From Hippophae tibetana (lineage: Eukaryota > Streptophyta > Magnoliopsida > Rosales > Elaeagnaceae): a stretch of 64,000 nucleotides of DNA. A program made the position numbers and the translations under genes. The notes beneath the pieces are model-generated. The model was not told where the DNA came from and did no database searches. It saw only the letters and a list, made by a program, of their open reading frames with translations. Positions 26,414 through 39,900 of this stretch are shown here, piece after piece. Location: the NCBI GenBank assembly GCA_037013495.1, contig JAZDXN010000026.1:5208001-5272000 (forward strand), in the 5' to 3' direction. The stretch's first letter is position 1; the number at the start of each line of letters is the position of its first letter.

Positions 26414-28960
26414 CCTAGGGTTGTTTCTTTATATTTTCAACAAGTCTCTATTCTTCAAGAAAAAAATAAGAGAAGCGAAAAAGAAAGAGGATGTCGTTCA
26501 CGTTTTCAAAAACAACAAAACATTTGGTAAGTATGAGTTACAACTTTCAACGGAGATAAGTTTTGACTCGGGTATCGAAACCACTATTAATATATATCAA
26601 ATCGAAGCTCGTATTAAATTACACAATATTTTTTGGTCCCGCCATAGAAAATCGTTTTTGTACCCAAATTTATTCGTTTACATCACTTAATGGGTGTTTA
26701 ACGTTTGTGACACACCATTTTCATTTTTCTTACTTCTAGTTTAATTCATAGAGATGTATAGGAGATATTGGTGCCGACCTAGGGTTGTTTCTTTATATTT
26801 TCAATCAGTCTCTATTCTTCACAAAAAATAAGAGAAGAGAAAAAAAAAGAGGATGGCGTTCACATTTTCAAAAATAACAAAACATTTTGTAAATATGAGT
26901 TACAACATTCAACAGAGATAACTATTGACTCGGGTATCGAAACCACTATTATAATATATCAAATCGAAGCTCGTATTAAATTACATAATATTTTTTGGTC
27001 CCGCCAAAGAAAATCGTTTTTGTACCCAAATTTATTCGTTTACATAACTGAATGGGTGTTTAAAGTTTGTGACGCACCATTTTCATTTTTCTTACTTCTG
27101 GTTTAATTCAATAGAGCTATATAGGAGATATTGGTGCCGACCTAGGGTTGTTTCTTTATATTTTCAATCAGTCTCTATTCTTCACAAAAAATAAGAAAAG
27201 AGAAAAAGAAAGAGTATGTCGTTCACATTTTCAAAAACAACAAAACATTTTGTAAATATGAGTTACAACTTTCAACGGAGATAACTTTTGACTCGGGTAT
27301 CGAAACTCCTATTATAATATATCAAATCAGAGCTCGTTTCAAATTACACAATATTTTTTGGTCCCACCAAGGAAAATCGTTTTTGTATCCAAATTAACAC
27401 ATTTACTTCACTTTCCGAGGGTTTAAAGTTTTTCACGCACCATTTTCATTTTACTTAGTGCTAGTTTAATTCAATAGAGCTATAGAGGAGATATTGGTGC
27501 CAACCTAGGGTTGTTTCTTTATATTTTCAATAAGTCTCTATTCTTCAAGAAAAAAATAAGAAAAGAGAAAAAGAAAGTGGATGTCGTTCACGTTTTCAAA
27601 AACAACAAAACATTTGGTAAATATGAGTTACAACTTTCAACGGAGATAAGTTTTGACTCGGGTATCGGAACTACTATTATAATATATCAAATCGAAGCTC
27701 ATATTAAATTACACAATATGTTTGGGTCCCACCAAGGAAAATCGTTTTTGTACCCAAATTAACACATTTACTTCACTTTCCGAGGGTTTAAAGTTTTTCA
27801 CGCACCATTTTCATTTTACTTAGTGCTAGTTTAATTCAATAGAGCTATAGGGGAGATATTGGTTCCAACCTAGGGTTGTTTCTTTATATTTTCAATAAGT
27901 CTCTATTCTTCAAGAAAAAAATAAGCGAAGAGAAAAAGAAAGAGGATGTCGTTCACATTTTCAAAAACAACAAAACATTTGGTAAGTATGAGTTACAGCT
28001 TTCAACGGAGATAAGTTTTGACTCGGGTATCGAAACCACTATTAATATATATCAAATCGAAGCTCGTATTAAATTACATAATATTTTTTGGTCCCGCCAA
28101 AGAAAATCGTTTTTGTACCCAAAATACATCGTTTACATCACTTAATAGGTGTTTAAAGTTTGTGACGCACCATTTTCATTTTTCTTACTTCTGGTTTAAT
28201 TCAATAGAGCTATATAGAAGATATTGGTGCCAACCTAGGGTTGTTTCTTTATATTTTCAATCAGTCTCTATTCTTCACAAAAAATAAGAGAAGAGAAAAA
28301 GAAAGAGGATGTCGTTCACATTTTCAAAAAAACAGAACATTTGGTAAATATGAGTTACAGCTTACAACGAAGATAACTTTTGACTCGGGTATCGAAACCA
28401 CTATTAACATATATCAAATCGAAGCTCATATTAAATTACACAATATTTTTTGGTCCCGCCAAAGAAAATCGTTTTTGTACCCAAATTAATTCGTTTACAT
28501 CACTTAATGGGTGTTAAAAGTTTGTGATGCACCATTTTCATTTTTCTTACCTCTGGTTTAAATTAATAGAGCTATATAGGAGATATTGGTGCCAACCTAG
28601 GGTTGTTTCTTTATATTTTCAATCAGACTCTATTCTTCACATCAAATAAGAGAAGAGAAAAAGAAAGAGGATGTCGTTCACATTTTCAAAAAAACAGAAC
28701 ATTTGGTAAATATGAGTTACAACTTACAACGAAGATAACTTTTGACTCGGGTATCGAAACCACTATTAATATATATCAAATCGAAGCTCATATTAAATTA
28801 CACAATATGTTTTGGTCCCACCAAGGAAAATCGTTTTTGTACCCAAATTAACACATTTACTTCACTTTCCGAGGGTTTAAAGTTTTTCACGCACCATTTT
28901 CATTTTACTTAGTGCTAGTTTAATTCAATAGAGCTATAGGGGAGATATTGGTTCCAACCT

Positions 28961-31900
28961 AGGGTTGTTTCTTTATATTTTCAATAAGTCTCTATTCTTC
29001 AAGAAAAAAATAAGCGAAGAGAAAAAGAAAGAGGATGTCGTTCACATTTTTTAAAACAACAAAACATTTGGTAAGTATGAGTTACAGCTTTCAACGGAGA
29101 TAAGTTTTGACTCGGGTATCGAAACCACTATTAATATATATCAAATCGAAGCTCGTATTAAATTACATAATATTTTTTGGTCCCGCCAAAGAAAATCGTT
29201 TTTGTACCCAAAATACATCGTTTACATCACTTAATAGGTGTTTAAAGTTTGTGACGCACCATTTTCATTTTTCTTACTTCTGGTTTAATTCAATAGAGCT
29301 ATATAGAAGATATTGGTGCCAACCTAGGGTTGTTTCTTTATATTTTCAATAAGTCTCTATTCTTCAAGAAAAAAATAAGCGAAGAGAAAAAGAAAGAGGA
29401 TGTCGTTCACATTTTCAAAAACAACAAAACATTTGGTAAGTATGAGTTACAGCTTTCAACGGAGATAAGTTTTGACTCGGGTATCGAAACCACTATTAAC
29501 ATATATCAAATCGAAGCTCATATTAAATTACACAATATTTTTTGGTCCCGCCAAAGAAAATCGTTTTTGTACCCAAATTAATTCGTTTACATCACTTAAT
29601 GGGTGTTAAAAGTTTGTGATGCACCATTTTCATTTTTCTTACCTCTGGTTTAAATTAATAGAGCTATATAGGAGATATTGGGGCCAACCTAGGGTTGTTT
29701 CTTTATATTTTCAATCAGTCTCTATTCTTCACAAAAAATAAGAGAAGAGAAAAAGAAAGAGGATGTCGTTCACATTTTCAAAAAAACAGAACATTTGGTA
29801 AATATGAGTTACAGCTTACAACGAAGAAAACTTTTGACTCGGGTATCGAAACCACTATTAACATATATCAAATCGAAGCTCATATTAAATTACACAATAT
29901 GTTTTGGTCCCACCAAGGAAAATCGTTTTTGTACCCAAAATACATCGTTTACATCACTTAATAGGTGTTTAAAGTTTGTGACGCACCATTTTCATTTTTC
30001 TTACTTCTGGTTTAATTCAATAGAGCTATATAGAAGATATTGGTGCCAACCTAGGGTTGTTTCTTTATATTTTCAATAAGTCTCTATTCTTCAAGAAAAA
30101 AATAAGCGAAGAGAAAAAGAAAGAGGATGTCGTTCACATTTTCAAAAACAACAAAACATTTGGTAAGTATGAGTTACAGCTTTCAACGGAGATAAGTTTT
30201 GACTCGGGTATCGAAACCACTATTAACATATATCAAATCGAAGCTCATATTAAATTACACAATATTTTTTGGTCCCGCCAAAGAAAATCGTTTTTGTACC
30301 CAAATTAATTCGTTTACATCACTTAATGGGTGTTAAAAGTTTGTGATGCACCATTTTCATTTTTCTTACCTCTGGTTTAAATTAATAGAGCTATATAGGA
30401 GATATTGGTGCCAACCTAGGGTTGTTTCTTTATATTTTCAATCAGTCTCTATTCTTCACAAAAAATAAGAGAAGAGAAAAAGAAAGAGGATGTCGTTCAC
30501 ATTTTCAAAAAAACAGAACATTTGGTAAATATGAGTTACAGCTTACAACGAAGAAAACTTTTGACTCGGGTATCGAAACCACTATTAATATATATCAAAT
30601 CGAAGCTCGTATTAAATTACATAATATTTTTTGGTCCCGCCAAAGAAAATCGTTTTTGTACCCAAAATACATCGTTTACATCACTTAATAGGTGTTTAAA
30701 GTTTGTGACGCACCATTTTCATTTTTCTTACTTCTGGTTTAATTCAATAGAGCTATATAGAAGATATTGGGGCCAACCTAGGGTTGTTTCTTTATATTTT
30801 CAATCAGTCTCTATTCTTCACAAAAAATAAGAGAAGAGAAAAAGAAAGAGGATGTCGTTCACATTTTCAAAAAAACAGAACATTTGGTAAATATGAGTTA
30901 CAGCTTACAACGAAGATAACTTTTGACTCGGGTATCGAAACCACTATTAACATATATCAAATCGAAGCTCATATTAAATTACACAATATTTTTTGGTCCC
31001 GCTAAAGAAAATCGTTTTTGTACCCAAATTAATTCGTTTACATCACTTAATGGGTGTTAAAAGTTTGTGATGCACCATTTTCATTTTTCTTACTTCTCGT
31101 TTAAATTAATAGAGCTATATAGGAGATATTGGTGCCAACCTAGGGTTGTTTCTTTATATTTTCAATCAGACTCTATTCTTCACATCAAATAAGAGAAGAG
31201 AAAAAGAAAGAGGATGTCGTTCACATTTTCAAAAAAACAGAACATTTGGTAAATATGAGTTACAGCTTACAACGAAGATAACTTTTGACTCGGGTATCGA
31301 AACCACTATTAATATATATCAAATCGAAGCTCATATTAAATTACACAATATGTTTTGGGTGCCACCAAGGAAAATCGTTTTTGTACCCAAATTAACACAT
31401 TTACTTCACTTTCCGAGGGTTTAAAGTTTTTCACGCACCATTTTCATTTTACTTAGTGCTAGTTTAATTCAATAGAGCTATAGGGGAGATATTGGTTCCA
31501 ACCTAGGGTTGTTTCTTTATATTTTCAATAAGTCTCTATTCTTCAAGAAAAAAATAAGCGAAGAGAAAAAGAAAGAGGATGTCGTTCACATTTTCAAAAA
31601 CAACAAAACATTTGGTAAGTATGAGTTACAGCTTTCAACGGAGATAAGTTTTGACTCGGGTATCGAAACCACTATTAATATATATCAAATCGAAGCTCGT
31701 ATTAAATTACATAATATTTTTTGGTCCCGCCAAAGAAAATCGTTTTTGTACCCAAAATACATCGTTTACATCACTTAATAGGTGTTTAAAGTTTGTGACG
31801 CACCATTTTCATTTTTCTTACTTCTGGTTTAATTCAATAGAGCTATATAGAAGATATTGGGGCCAACCTAGGGTTGTTTCTTTATATTTTCAATCAGTCT

Positions 31901-33640
31901 CTATTCTTCACAAAAAATAAGAGAAGAGAAAAAGAAAGAGGATGTCGTTCACATTTTCAAAAAAACAGAACATTTGGTAAATATGAGTTACAGCTTACAA
32001 CGAAGATAACTTTTGACTCGGGTATCGAAACCACTATTAACATATATCAAATCGAAGCTCATATTAAATTACACAATATTTTTTGGTCCCGCCAAAGAAA
32101 ATCGTTTTTGTACCCAAATTAATTCGTTTACATCACTTAATGGGTGTTAAAAGTTTGTGATGCACCATTTTCATTTTTCTTACTTCTCGTTTAAATTAAT
32201 AGAGCTATATAGGAGATATTGGTGCCAACCTAGGGTTGTTTCTTTATATTTTCAATCAGACTCTATTCTTCACATCAAATAAGAGAAGAGAAAAAGAAAG
32301 AGGATGTCGTTCACATTTTCAAAAAAACAGAACATTTGGTAAATATGAGTTACAGCTTACAACGAAGATAACTTTTGACTCGGGTATCGAAACCACTATT
32401 AATATATATCAAATCGAAGCTCATATTAAATTACACAATATGTTTTGGGTGCCACCAAGGAAAATCGTTTTTGTACCCAAATTAACACATTTACTTCACT
32501 TTCCGAGGGTTTAAAGTTTTTCACGCACCATTTTCATTTTACTTAGTGCTAGTTTAATTCAATAGAGCTATAGGGGAGATATTGGTTCCAACCTAGGGTT
32601 GTTTCTTTATATTTTCAATAAGTCTCTATTCTTCAAGAAAAAAATAAGCGAAGAGAAAAAGAAAGAGGATGTCGTTCACATTTTCAAAAACAACAAAACA
32701 TTTGGTAAGTATGAGTTACAGCTTTCAACGGAGATAAGTTTTGACTCGGGTATCGAAACCACTATTAATATATATCAAATCGAAGCTCGTATTAAATTAC
32801 ATAATATTTTTTGGTCCCGCCAAAGAAAATCGTTTTTGTACCCAAAATACATCATTTACATCACTTAATAGGTGTTTAAAGTTTGTGACGCACCATTTTC
32901 ATTTTTCTTACTTCTGGTTTAATTCAATAGAGCTATATAGAAGATATTGGGGCCAACCTAGGGTTGTTTCTTTATATTTTCAATCAGTCTCTATTCTTCA
33001 CAAAAAATAAGAGAAGAGAAAAAGAAAGAGGATGTCGTTCACATTTTCAAAAAAACAGAACATTTGGTAAATATGAGTTACAGCTTACAACGAAGATAAC
33101 TTTTGACTCGGGTATCGAAACCACTATTAACATATATCAAATCGAAGCTCATATTAAATTACACAATATGTTTTGGTCCCACCAAGGAAAATCGTTTTTG
33201 TACCCAAAATACATCGTTTACATCACTTAATAGGTGTTTAAAGTTTGTGACGCACCATTTTCATTTTTCTTACTTCTGGTTTAATTCAATAGAGCTATAT
33301 AGAAGATATTGGTGCCAACCGAGGGTTGTTTCTTTATATTTTCAATAAGTCTCTATTCTTCAAGAAAAAAATAAGCGAAGAGAAAAAGAAAGAGGATGTC
33401 GTTCACATTTTCAAAAACAACAAAACATTTGGTAAGTATGAGTTACAGCTTTCAACGGAGATAAGTTTTGACTCGGGTATCGAAACCACTATTAACATAT
33501 ATCAAATCGAAGCTCATATTAAATTACACAATATTTTTTGGTCCCGCCAAAGAAAATCGTTTTTGTACCCAAATTAATTCGTTTACATCACTTAATGGGT
33601 GTTAAAAGTTTGTGATGCACCATTTTCATTTTTCTTACTT
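28961..33640. repeat. Domain A terminal mosaic of recycled segments
   Basis: About 13 monomers copied from nearby long-HOR segments, without one clear unit. A dimer recurs at 727 bp (29323 and 30050), marked by GAAGAAAAC near 29823 and 30550. A trimer of 1090 bp recurs at 30777-31866 and 31867-32956. From about 31502 to 33637 the sequence repeats 22780 to about 24916 at an offset of 8722 bp, sharing CATCATTTAC and CCGAGG. A private TTTTTTAAAAC variant is near 29047, and a GCTAAAG variant near 31001 shortens the local open frame. Homogeneity drops at about 33,640. Confidence 0.8.
31502..33637. repeat. Six-monomer segment duplicated from ~22.8-24.9 kb
   Basis: Monomers at 31502, 31867, 32229, 32592, 32957 and 33319 match those at 22780, 23145, 23507, 23870, 24235 and 24597. 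Shared rare marks are TTTTGGGTGCC, CATCATTTAC, the chimeric monomer, and CCGAGG. The match ends near 33637, where the other copy reads TTACCTCTGG and this one TTACTTCTGG followed by TTTAATTCAATAG. This edge is also the boundary of domain A. Confidence 0.8.
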
Positions 33641-36600
33641 CTGGTTTAATTCAATAGAGCTATATAGGAGATATTGGTGGCGACCTAGGGTTGTTTCTTT
33701 ATATTTTCAATCAGTCTCTATTCTTCACTAAAAATAAGTGAAGAGAAAAAGAAAGAGGATGTCGTTCACATTTTCAAAAACAACAAAACATTTGGTAAAT
33801 ATGAGTTACAACTTTCAACGGAGATAAGTTTTGACTCGGGTATCGGAACTACTATTATAATATATCAAATCGAAGCTCGTATTAAATTACACAATATTTT
33901 TTGGTCCGGCCAAAGAAAATCGTTTTTGTAACCAAATTACATAGTTTACATCACTTAATGGTTGTTTAAAGTTTGTGATGCACCATTTTCATTTTCCTTA
34001 CTTCTGGTTTAATTCAATAGAGCTATATAGGAGATATTGGTGGCGACCTAGGGTTGTTTCTTTATATTTTCAATCAGTCTCTATTCTTCACTAAAAATAA
34101 GTGAAGAGAAAAAGAAAGAGGATGTCGTTCACATTTTCAAAAACAACAAAACATTTTGTCAATATGAGTTACAACTTTCAACGGAGATAACTTTTGACTC
34201 GTGTATCGAAACTCCTATTATAATATATCAAATCAGAGCTCGTTTCAAATTACACAATATGTTTTGGTCCCACCAAGGAAAATCGTTTTTGTACCCAAAT
34301 TAACACATTTACTTCACTTTCCGAGGGTTTAAAGTTTTTCACGCACCATTTTCATTTTACTTAGTGCTAGTTTAATTCAATAGAGCTATAGAGGAGATAT
34401 TGGTGCCAACCTAGGGTTGTTTCTTTATATTTTCAATCAGTCTCTATTCTTCACAAAAAATAAGAGAAGAGAAAAAGAAAGAGTATGTCGATCACATTTT
34501 CAAAAACAACAAAACATTTGGTAAATATTAGTTACAGCTTTCAATGGAGATAACTTTTGACTCGGGTATCGAAACCACTATTAACATATATCAAATTGAA
34601 GCTCGTATTAAATTACACAATATTTTTTGGTCCCGCCAAAGAAAATCGTTTTGGTACCCAAATTACATCGTTTACATCACTTAATAGGTGTTTAAAGTTT
34701 GTGACGCACCATTTTCATTTTTCTTACTTCTAGTTTAATTCAATAGAGATGTATATGAGATATTGGTGCCGACCTAGGGTTGTTTCTTTATATTTTCAAT
34801 CAGTCTCTATTGTTCACAAAAAATAAGAGAAGAGAAAAAAAAAGAGGATGTCGTTCACGTTTTCAAAAACAAAAAAAAAACATTTGGTAAGTATGAGTTA
34901 CAGCTTTCAACGGAGATATGTTTTGACTCGGGTATCGAAACCACTATTAATATATATCAAATCGAAGCTCGTATTAAATAAACAATATTTTTTGGTCCCG
35001 CCAAAGAAAATCGTTTTGGTACCCAAATTACATCGTTTACATCACTTAATAGGTGTTTAAAGTTTGTGACGCACCATTTTCATTTTTCTTACTTCTGGTT
35101 TAATTCAATAGAGCTATATAGGAGATATTGGTGCCAACCTAGGGTTGTTTCTTTATATTTTCAATCAGTCTCTATTCTTCACAAAAAATAAGAGAAGAGA
35201 AAAAGAAAGAGTATGTCGTTCACATTTTCAAAAACAACAAAACATTTGGTAAATATGAGTTACAACTTTCAACAGAGATAACTATTGACTCGGGTATCGA
35301 AACCACTATTATAATATATCAAATTGAAGCTCGTATTAAATTACACAATATTTTTTGGTCCCGCCAAAGAAAATCGTTTTGGTACCCAAATTACATCGTT
35401 TACATCACTTAATAGGTGTTTAAAGTTTGTGACGCACCATTTTCATTTTTCTTACTTCTAGTTTAATTCAATAGAGATGTATATGAGATATTGGTGCCGA
35501 CCTAGGGTTGTTTCTTTATATTTTCAATCAGTCTCTATTCTTCACAAAAAATAAGAGAAGAGAAAAAAAAAGAGTATGTCGATCACATTTTCAAAAACAA
35601 CAAAACATTTGGTAAATATTAGTTACAGCTTTCAATGGAGATAACTTTTGACTCGGGTATCGAAACCACTATTAACATATATCAAATTGAAGCTCGTATT
35701 AAATTACACAATATTTTTTGGTCCCGCCAAAGAAAATCGTTTTGGTACCCAAATTACATCGTTTACATCACTTAATAGGTGTTTAAAGTTTGTGACGCAC
35801 CATTTTCATTTTTCTTACTTCTAGTTTAATTCAATAGAGATGTATATGAGATATTGGTGCCGACCTAGGGTTGTTTCTTTATATTTTCAATCAGTCTCTA
35901 TTCTTCACAAAAAATAAGAGAAGAGAAATAAAAAGAGGATGTCGTTCACGTTTTCAAAAACAAAAAAAAACATTTGGTAAGTATGAGTTACAGCTTTCAA
36001 CGGAGATATGTTTTGACTCGGGTATCGAAACCACTATTAATATATATCAAATCGAAGCTCGTATTAAATAAACAATATTTTTTGGTCCCGCCAAAGAAAA
36101 TCGTTTTGGTACCCAAATTACATCGTTTACATCACTTAATAGGTGTTTAAAGTTTGTGACGCACCATTTTCATTTTTCTTACTTCTGGTTTAATTCAATA
36201 GAGCTATATAGGAGATATTGGTGCCAACCTAGGGTTGTTTCTTTATATTTTCAATCAGTCTCTATTCTTCACAAAAAATAAGAGAAGAGAAAAAGAAAGA
36301 GTATGTCGTTCACATTTTCAAAAACAACAAAACATTTGGTAAATATGAGTTACAACTTTCAACGGAGATAAATTTTGACTCGGGTATCGAAACCGCTTTT
36401 ATAATATATGAAATCGAAGCTCGTATCAAATTACACAATATTTTTTGGTCCCGTCTAAGAAAATCGTTTTTGTAACCAAATTAATTCGTTTACATCACTT
36501 AATGGGTGTTTAAAGTTTGTGACGTACCATTTTCATTTTTCTTACTTCTAGCTTAATTCAATAGAGTTATATAGGAGATATTGGTGCCGACCTAGGGTTG

Positions 36601-36953
36601 TTTCTTTATATTTTCAATCAGTCTCTATTCTTCACAAAAAATAAGAGAAGAGAAAAAGAAAGAGGATGTCGTTCACATTTTCAAAAACAACAAAACATTT
36701 TTTCAATATGAGTTACAACTTTCAACGGAGATAAATTTTGACTCGGGTATCGGAACCACTATTATAATATATCAAATCAGAGCTCATTTCAAATTACGAA
36801 ATATGATTTGGTCCCACCAAGGAAAATCGTTTTTGTACCCAAATTAACACATTTACTTCACTTTCCGAGGGTTTAAATTTTTTCACGCACCATTTTCATT
36901 TTACTTAGTGCTAGTTTAATTCAATAGAGCTATAGAGGAGATATTGGTGCCAA
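33641..36953. repeat. Domain B entry segment, trimer-based (about 9 monomers)
   Basis: Monomers here are more divergent than in domain A. The first two (33684, 34047) share GGTGGCGACC and ACTAAAAATAAGTGAAG; the first also shares GGTCCGGCC with bases near 1.93 kb. A class 2 tail closes the second. A 1090-bp trimer then repeats: starts 34410, 34773, 35138 and 35501, 35864, 36228, sharing GTCGATCAC, AATATTAGTTAC and AAATAAACAATA. The best match runs from about 34480-35270 to 35570-36360. KpnI-type GGTACC sites first appear here (about 34653). A class 2 unit near 36591 precedes the ten-monomer HOR. Confidence 0.8.
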
Positions 36954-39900
36954 CCTAGGGTTGTTTCTTTATATTTTCAATAAGTCTCTATTCTTCAAGA
37001 AAAAAATAAGAAAAGAGAAAAAGAAAGAGGATGTCGTTCACATTTTCAAAAACAACAAAAGCTTTGGTAAGTATGAGTTACAGCTTTCAACGGAGATAAG
37101 TTTTGACTCGGGTATCGAAACCACTATTAATATATATTAAATCGAAGTTCGTATTAAATTACACAATTTTTTTGGTTCCGCGAAAGAAAATCGTTTTTGT
37201 ACCCAAATTACATCGTTTACATCACTTAATAGGTGTTTAAAGTTTGTGACGCACCATTTTCATTTTTCTTACTTCTGGTTTAATTCAATAGGGCTATATA
37301 GGAGATATTGGTGCCAACCTAGGGTTGTTTCTTTATATTTTCAATCAGTCTCTATTCTTCACAAAAAATAAGAGAAGAGAAAAAGAAATAGTATGTCGTT
37401 CACATTTTCAAAAACAACAAAACATTTGGTAAATATGAGTGACAGCTTTCAATGGAGATAACTTTTGACTCGGGTATCGAAAGCACTATTAACATATATC
37501 AAATCGAAACTCGTATTAAATTACACAATATTTTTTGGTCCCGCCATAGAAAATCGTTTTTGTACCCAAATTTATTCATTTACATCAATTAATGGGTGTT
37601 TAACGTTTGTGACACACCATTTTCATTTTTCTTACTTCTAGTTTAATTCAATAGAGATGTATATGAGATATTGGTGCCGACCTAGGGTTGTTTCTTTATA
37701 TTTTCAATCAGTCTCTATTCTTCACAAAAACTAAGAGAAGAGAAAAAAAAAGAGGATGTCGTTCACGTTTTCAAAAACAACAAAACATTTGGTAAGTGTG
37801 AGTTACAACTTTCAACGGAGATAAGTTTTGACTCGGGTATCGAAACCACTATTAATATATATCAAATCGAAGCTCGTATTAAATAAACAATATTTTTTGG
37901 TCCCGCCAAAGAAAATCGTTTTGGTACCCAAATTACATCGTTTACATCACTTAATAGGTGTTTAAAGTTTGTGACGCACCATTTTCATTTTTCTTACTTC
38001 TGGTTTAATTCAATAGAGCTATATAGGAGATATTGGTGCCAACCTAGGGTTGTTTCTTTATATTTTCAATCAGTCTCTATTCTTCACAAAAAATAAGAGA
38101 AGAGAAAAAGAAAGAGTATGTCGTTCACATTTTCAAAAACAACAAAACATTTGGTAAATATGAGTTACAACTTTCAACAGAGATAACTATTGACTCGGGT
38201 ATCGAAACCACTATTATAATATATCAAATCGAAGCTCGTATTAAATTACATAATATTTTTTGGTCCCGCCAAAGAAAATCGTTTTTGTACCCAAATTTAT
38301 TCGTTTACATCACTTAATGGGTGTTTAAAGTTTGTGACGCACCATTTTCATTTTTCTTACTTCTAGCTTAATTCAATAGAGTTATATAGGAGATATTGGT
38401 GCCGACCTAGGGTTGTTTATTTATATTTCCAATAAGTCTCTATTATTCAATATAAAATAAGAGAAGAGAAAAAGAAAGAGTATGGCATTCGCATTTTCAA
38501 AAACAACAAAACATTTGGTAAATATGATTTACAGCTTTCAACGGAGATAACTTTTGACTCGGGTATCGAAACCACTATTAATATATATCAATTCAAAGCT
38601 CGTATTAAATTACACAATATTTTTTGGTCCCGCCAAAGAAAATCGTTTTTGTAACCAAATTAATTCGTTTACATCACTTAATGGGTGTTTAAAGTTTGTG
38701 ACGTACCATTTTCATTTTTCTTACTTCTAGCTTAATTCAATAGAGTTATATAGGAGATATTGGTGCCGACCTAGGGTTTTTTCTTTATATTTTGAATCAG
38801 TCTCTATTCTTCACAAAATATAAGAGAAGAGAAAAAGAAAGAGGATGTCGTTCACATTTTCAAAAACAACAAAACATTTGGTAAATATGAGTTACAGCTT
38901 TCAACGGAGATAAGTTTTGACTCAGGTATTGAAACCACTATTAATATATATAAAATTGAAGCGCGTATTAAATTATAGAATATTTTTTGGTCCCGCCAAA
39001 GAAAATCGTTTTTGTACCCAAATTACATCGTTTACATCACTTAATAGGTGTTTAAAGTTTGTGACGCACCATTTTCATTTTTCTTACTTCTAGTTTAATT
39101 TAAAAGAGCTATATAGTAGATATTGGTGCCGACCTAGGGTTGTTTCTTTTCATTTCCAATCAGTCTCTATTCTTCACAAAAAATAAGAGAAGAGAAAAAG
39201 AAAGAGGATGTCGTTCACATTTTCAAAAACAACAAAACATTTGGTAAGATTGAGTTACAGCTTTCAACGGATATATGTTTTGACTCGGGTATCGAAACCA
39301 CTATTAATATATATCAAATCGAAGCTCGTATTAAATTACACAATATTTTTTGGTCCCGCCAAAGAAAATCGTTTTGGTACCCAAATTACATCGTTTACAT
39401 CACTTAATAGGTGTTTAAAGTTTGTGACGCACCATTTTCATTTTTCTTACTTCTGGTTTAATTCAATAGAGCTATATAGGAGATATTGGTGCCAACCTAG
39501 GGTTGTTTCTTTATATTTTCAATCAGTCTCTAATCTTCACAAAAAATAAGAGAAGAGAAAAAGAAAGAGGATGTCGTTCACGTTTTCAAAAAAACAAAAC
39601 ATTTGGTAAATATGAGTTATAGCTTTCAATTGAGATAAGTTTTGACTCGGGTATCGAAACCACTATTAACATATATCAAATCGAAGCTCATATTAAATTA
39701 CACAATATTTTGTGGTCCCGCCATAGAAAATCGTTTTTGTACCCAAATTTATTCGTTTACATCACTTAATGGGTGTTTAACGTTTGTGACACACCATTTT
39801 CATTTTTCTTACTTCTAGTTTAATTCAATAGAGATGTATAGGAGATATTGGTGCCGACCTAGGGTTGTTTCTTTATATTTTCAATCAGTCTCTATTCTTC

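Larger units (their letters stand above)
20238..28960. repeat. Domain A long HOR, copy 3 (24 monomers, 8723 bp)
   Basis: The first ten monomers (20238-23869) follow copies 1 and 2. Seven extra monomers (23870-26413) then intervene, after which the unit resumes at its 11th monomer (26414) and runs to 28960. The resumed part carries TTCAACAAG near 26440, as in copy 2. The total is 17 + 7 monomers. Confidence 0.88.
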
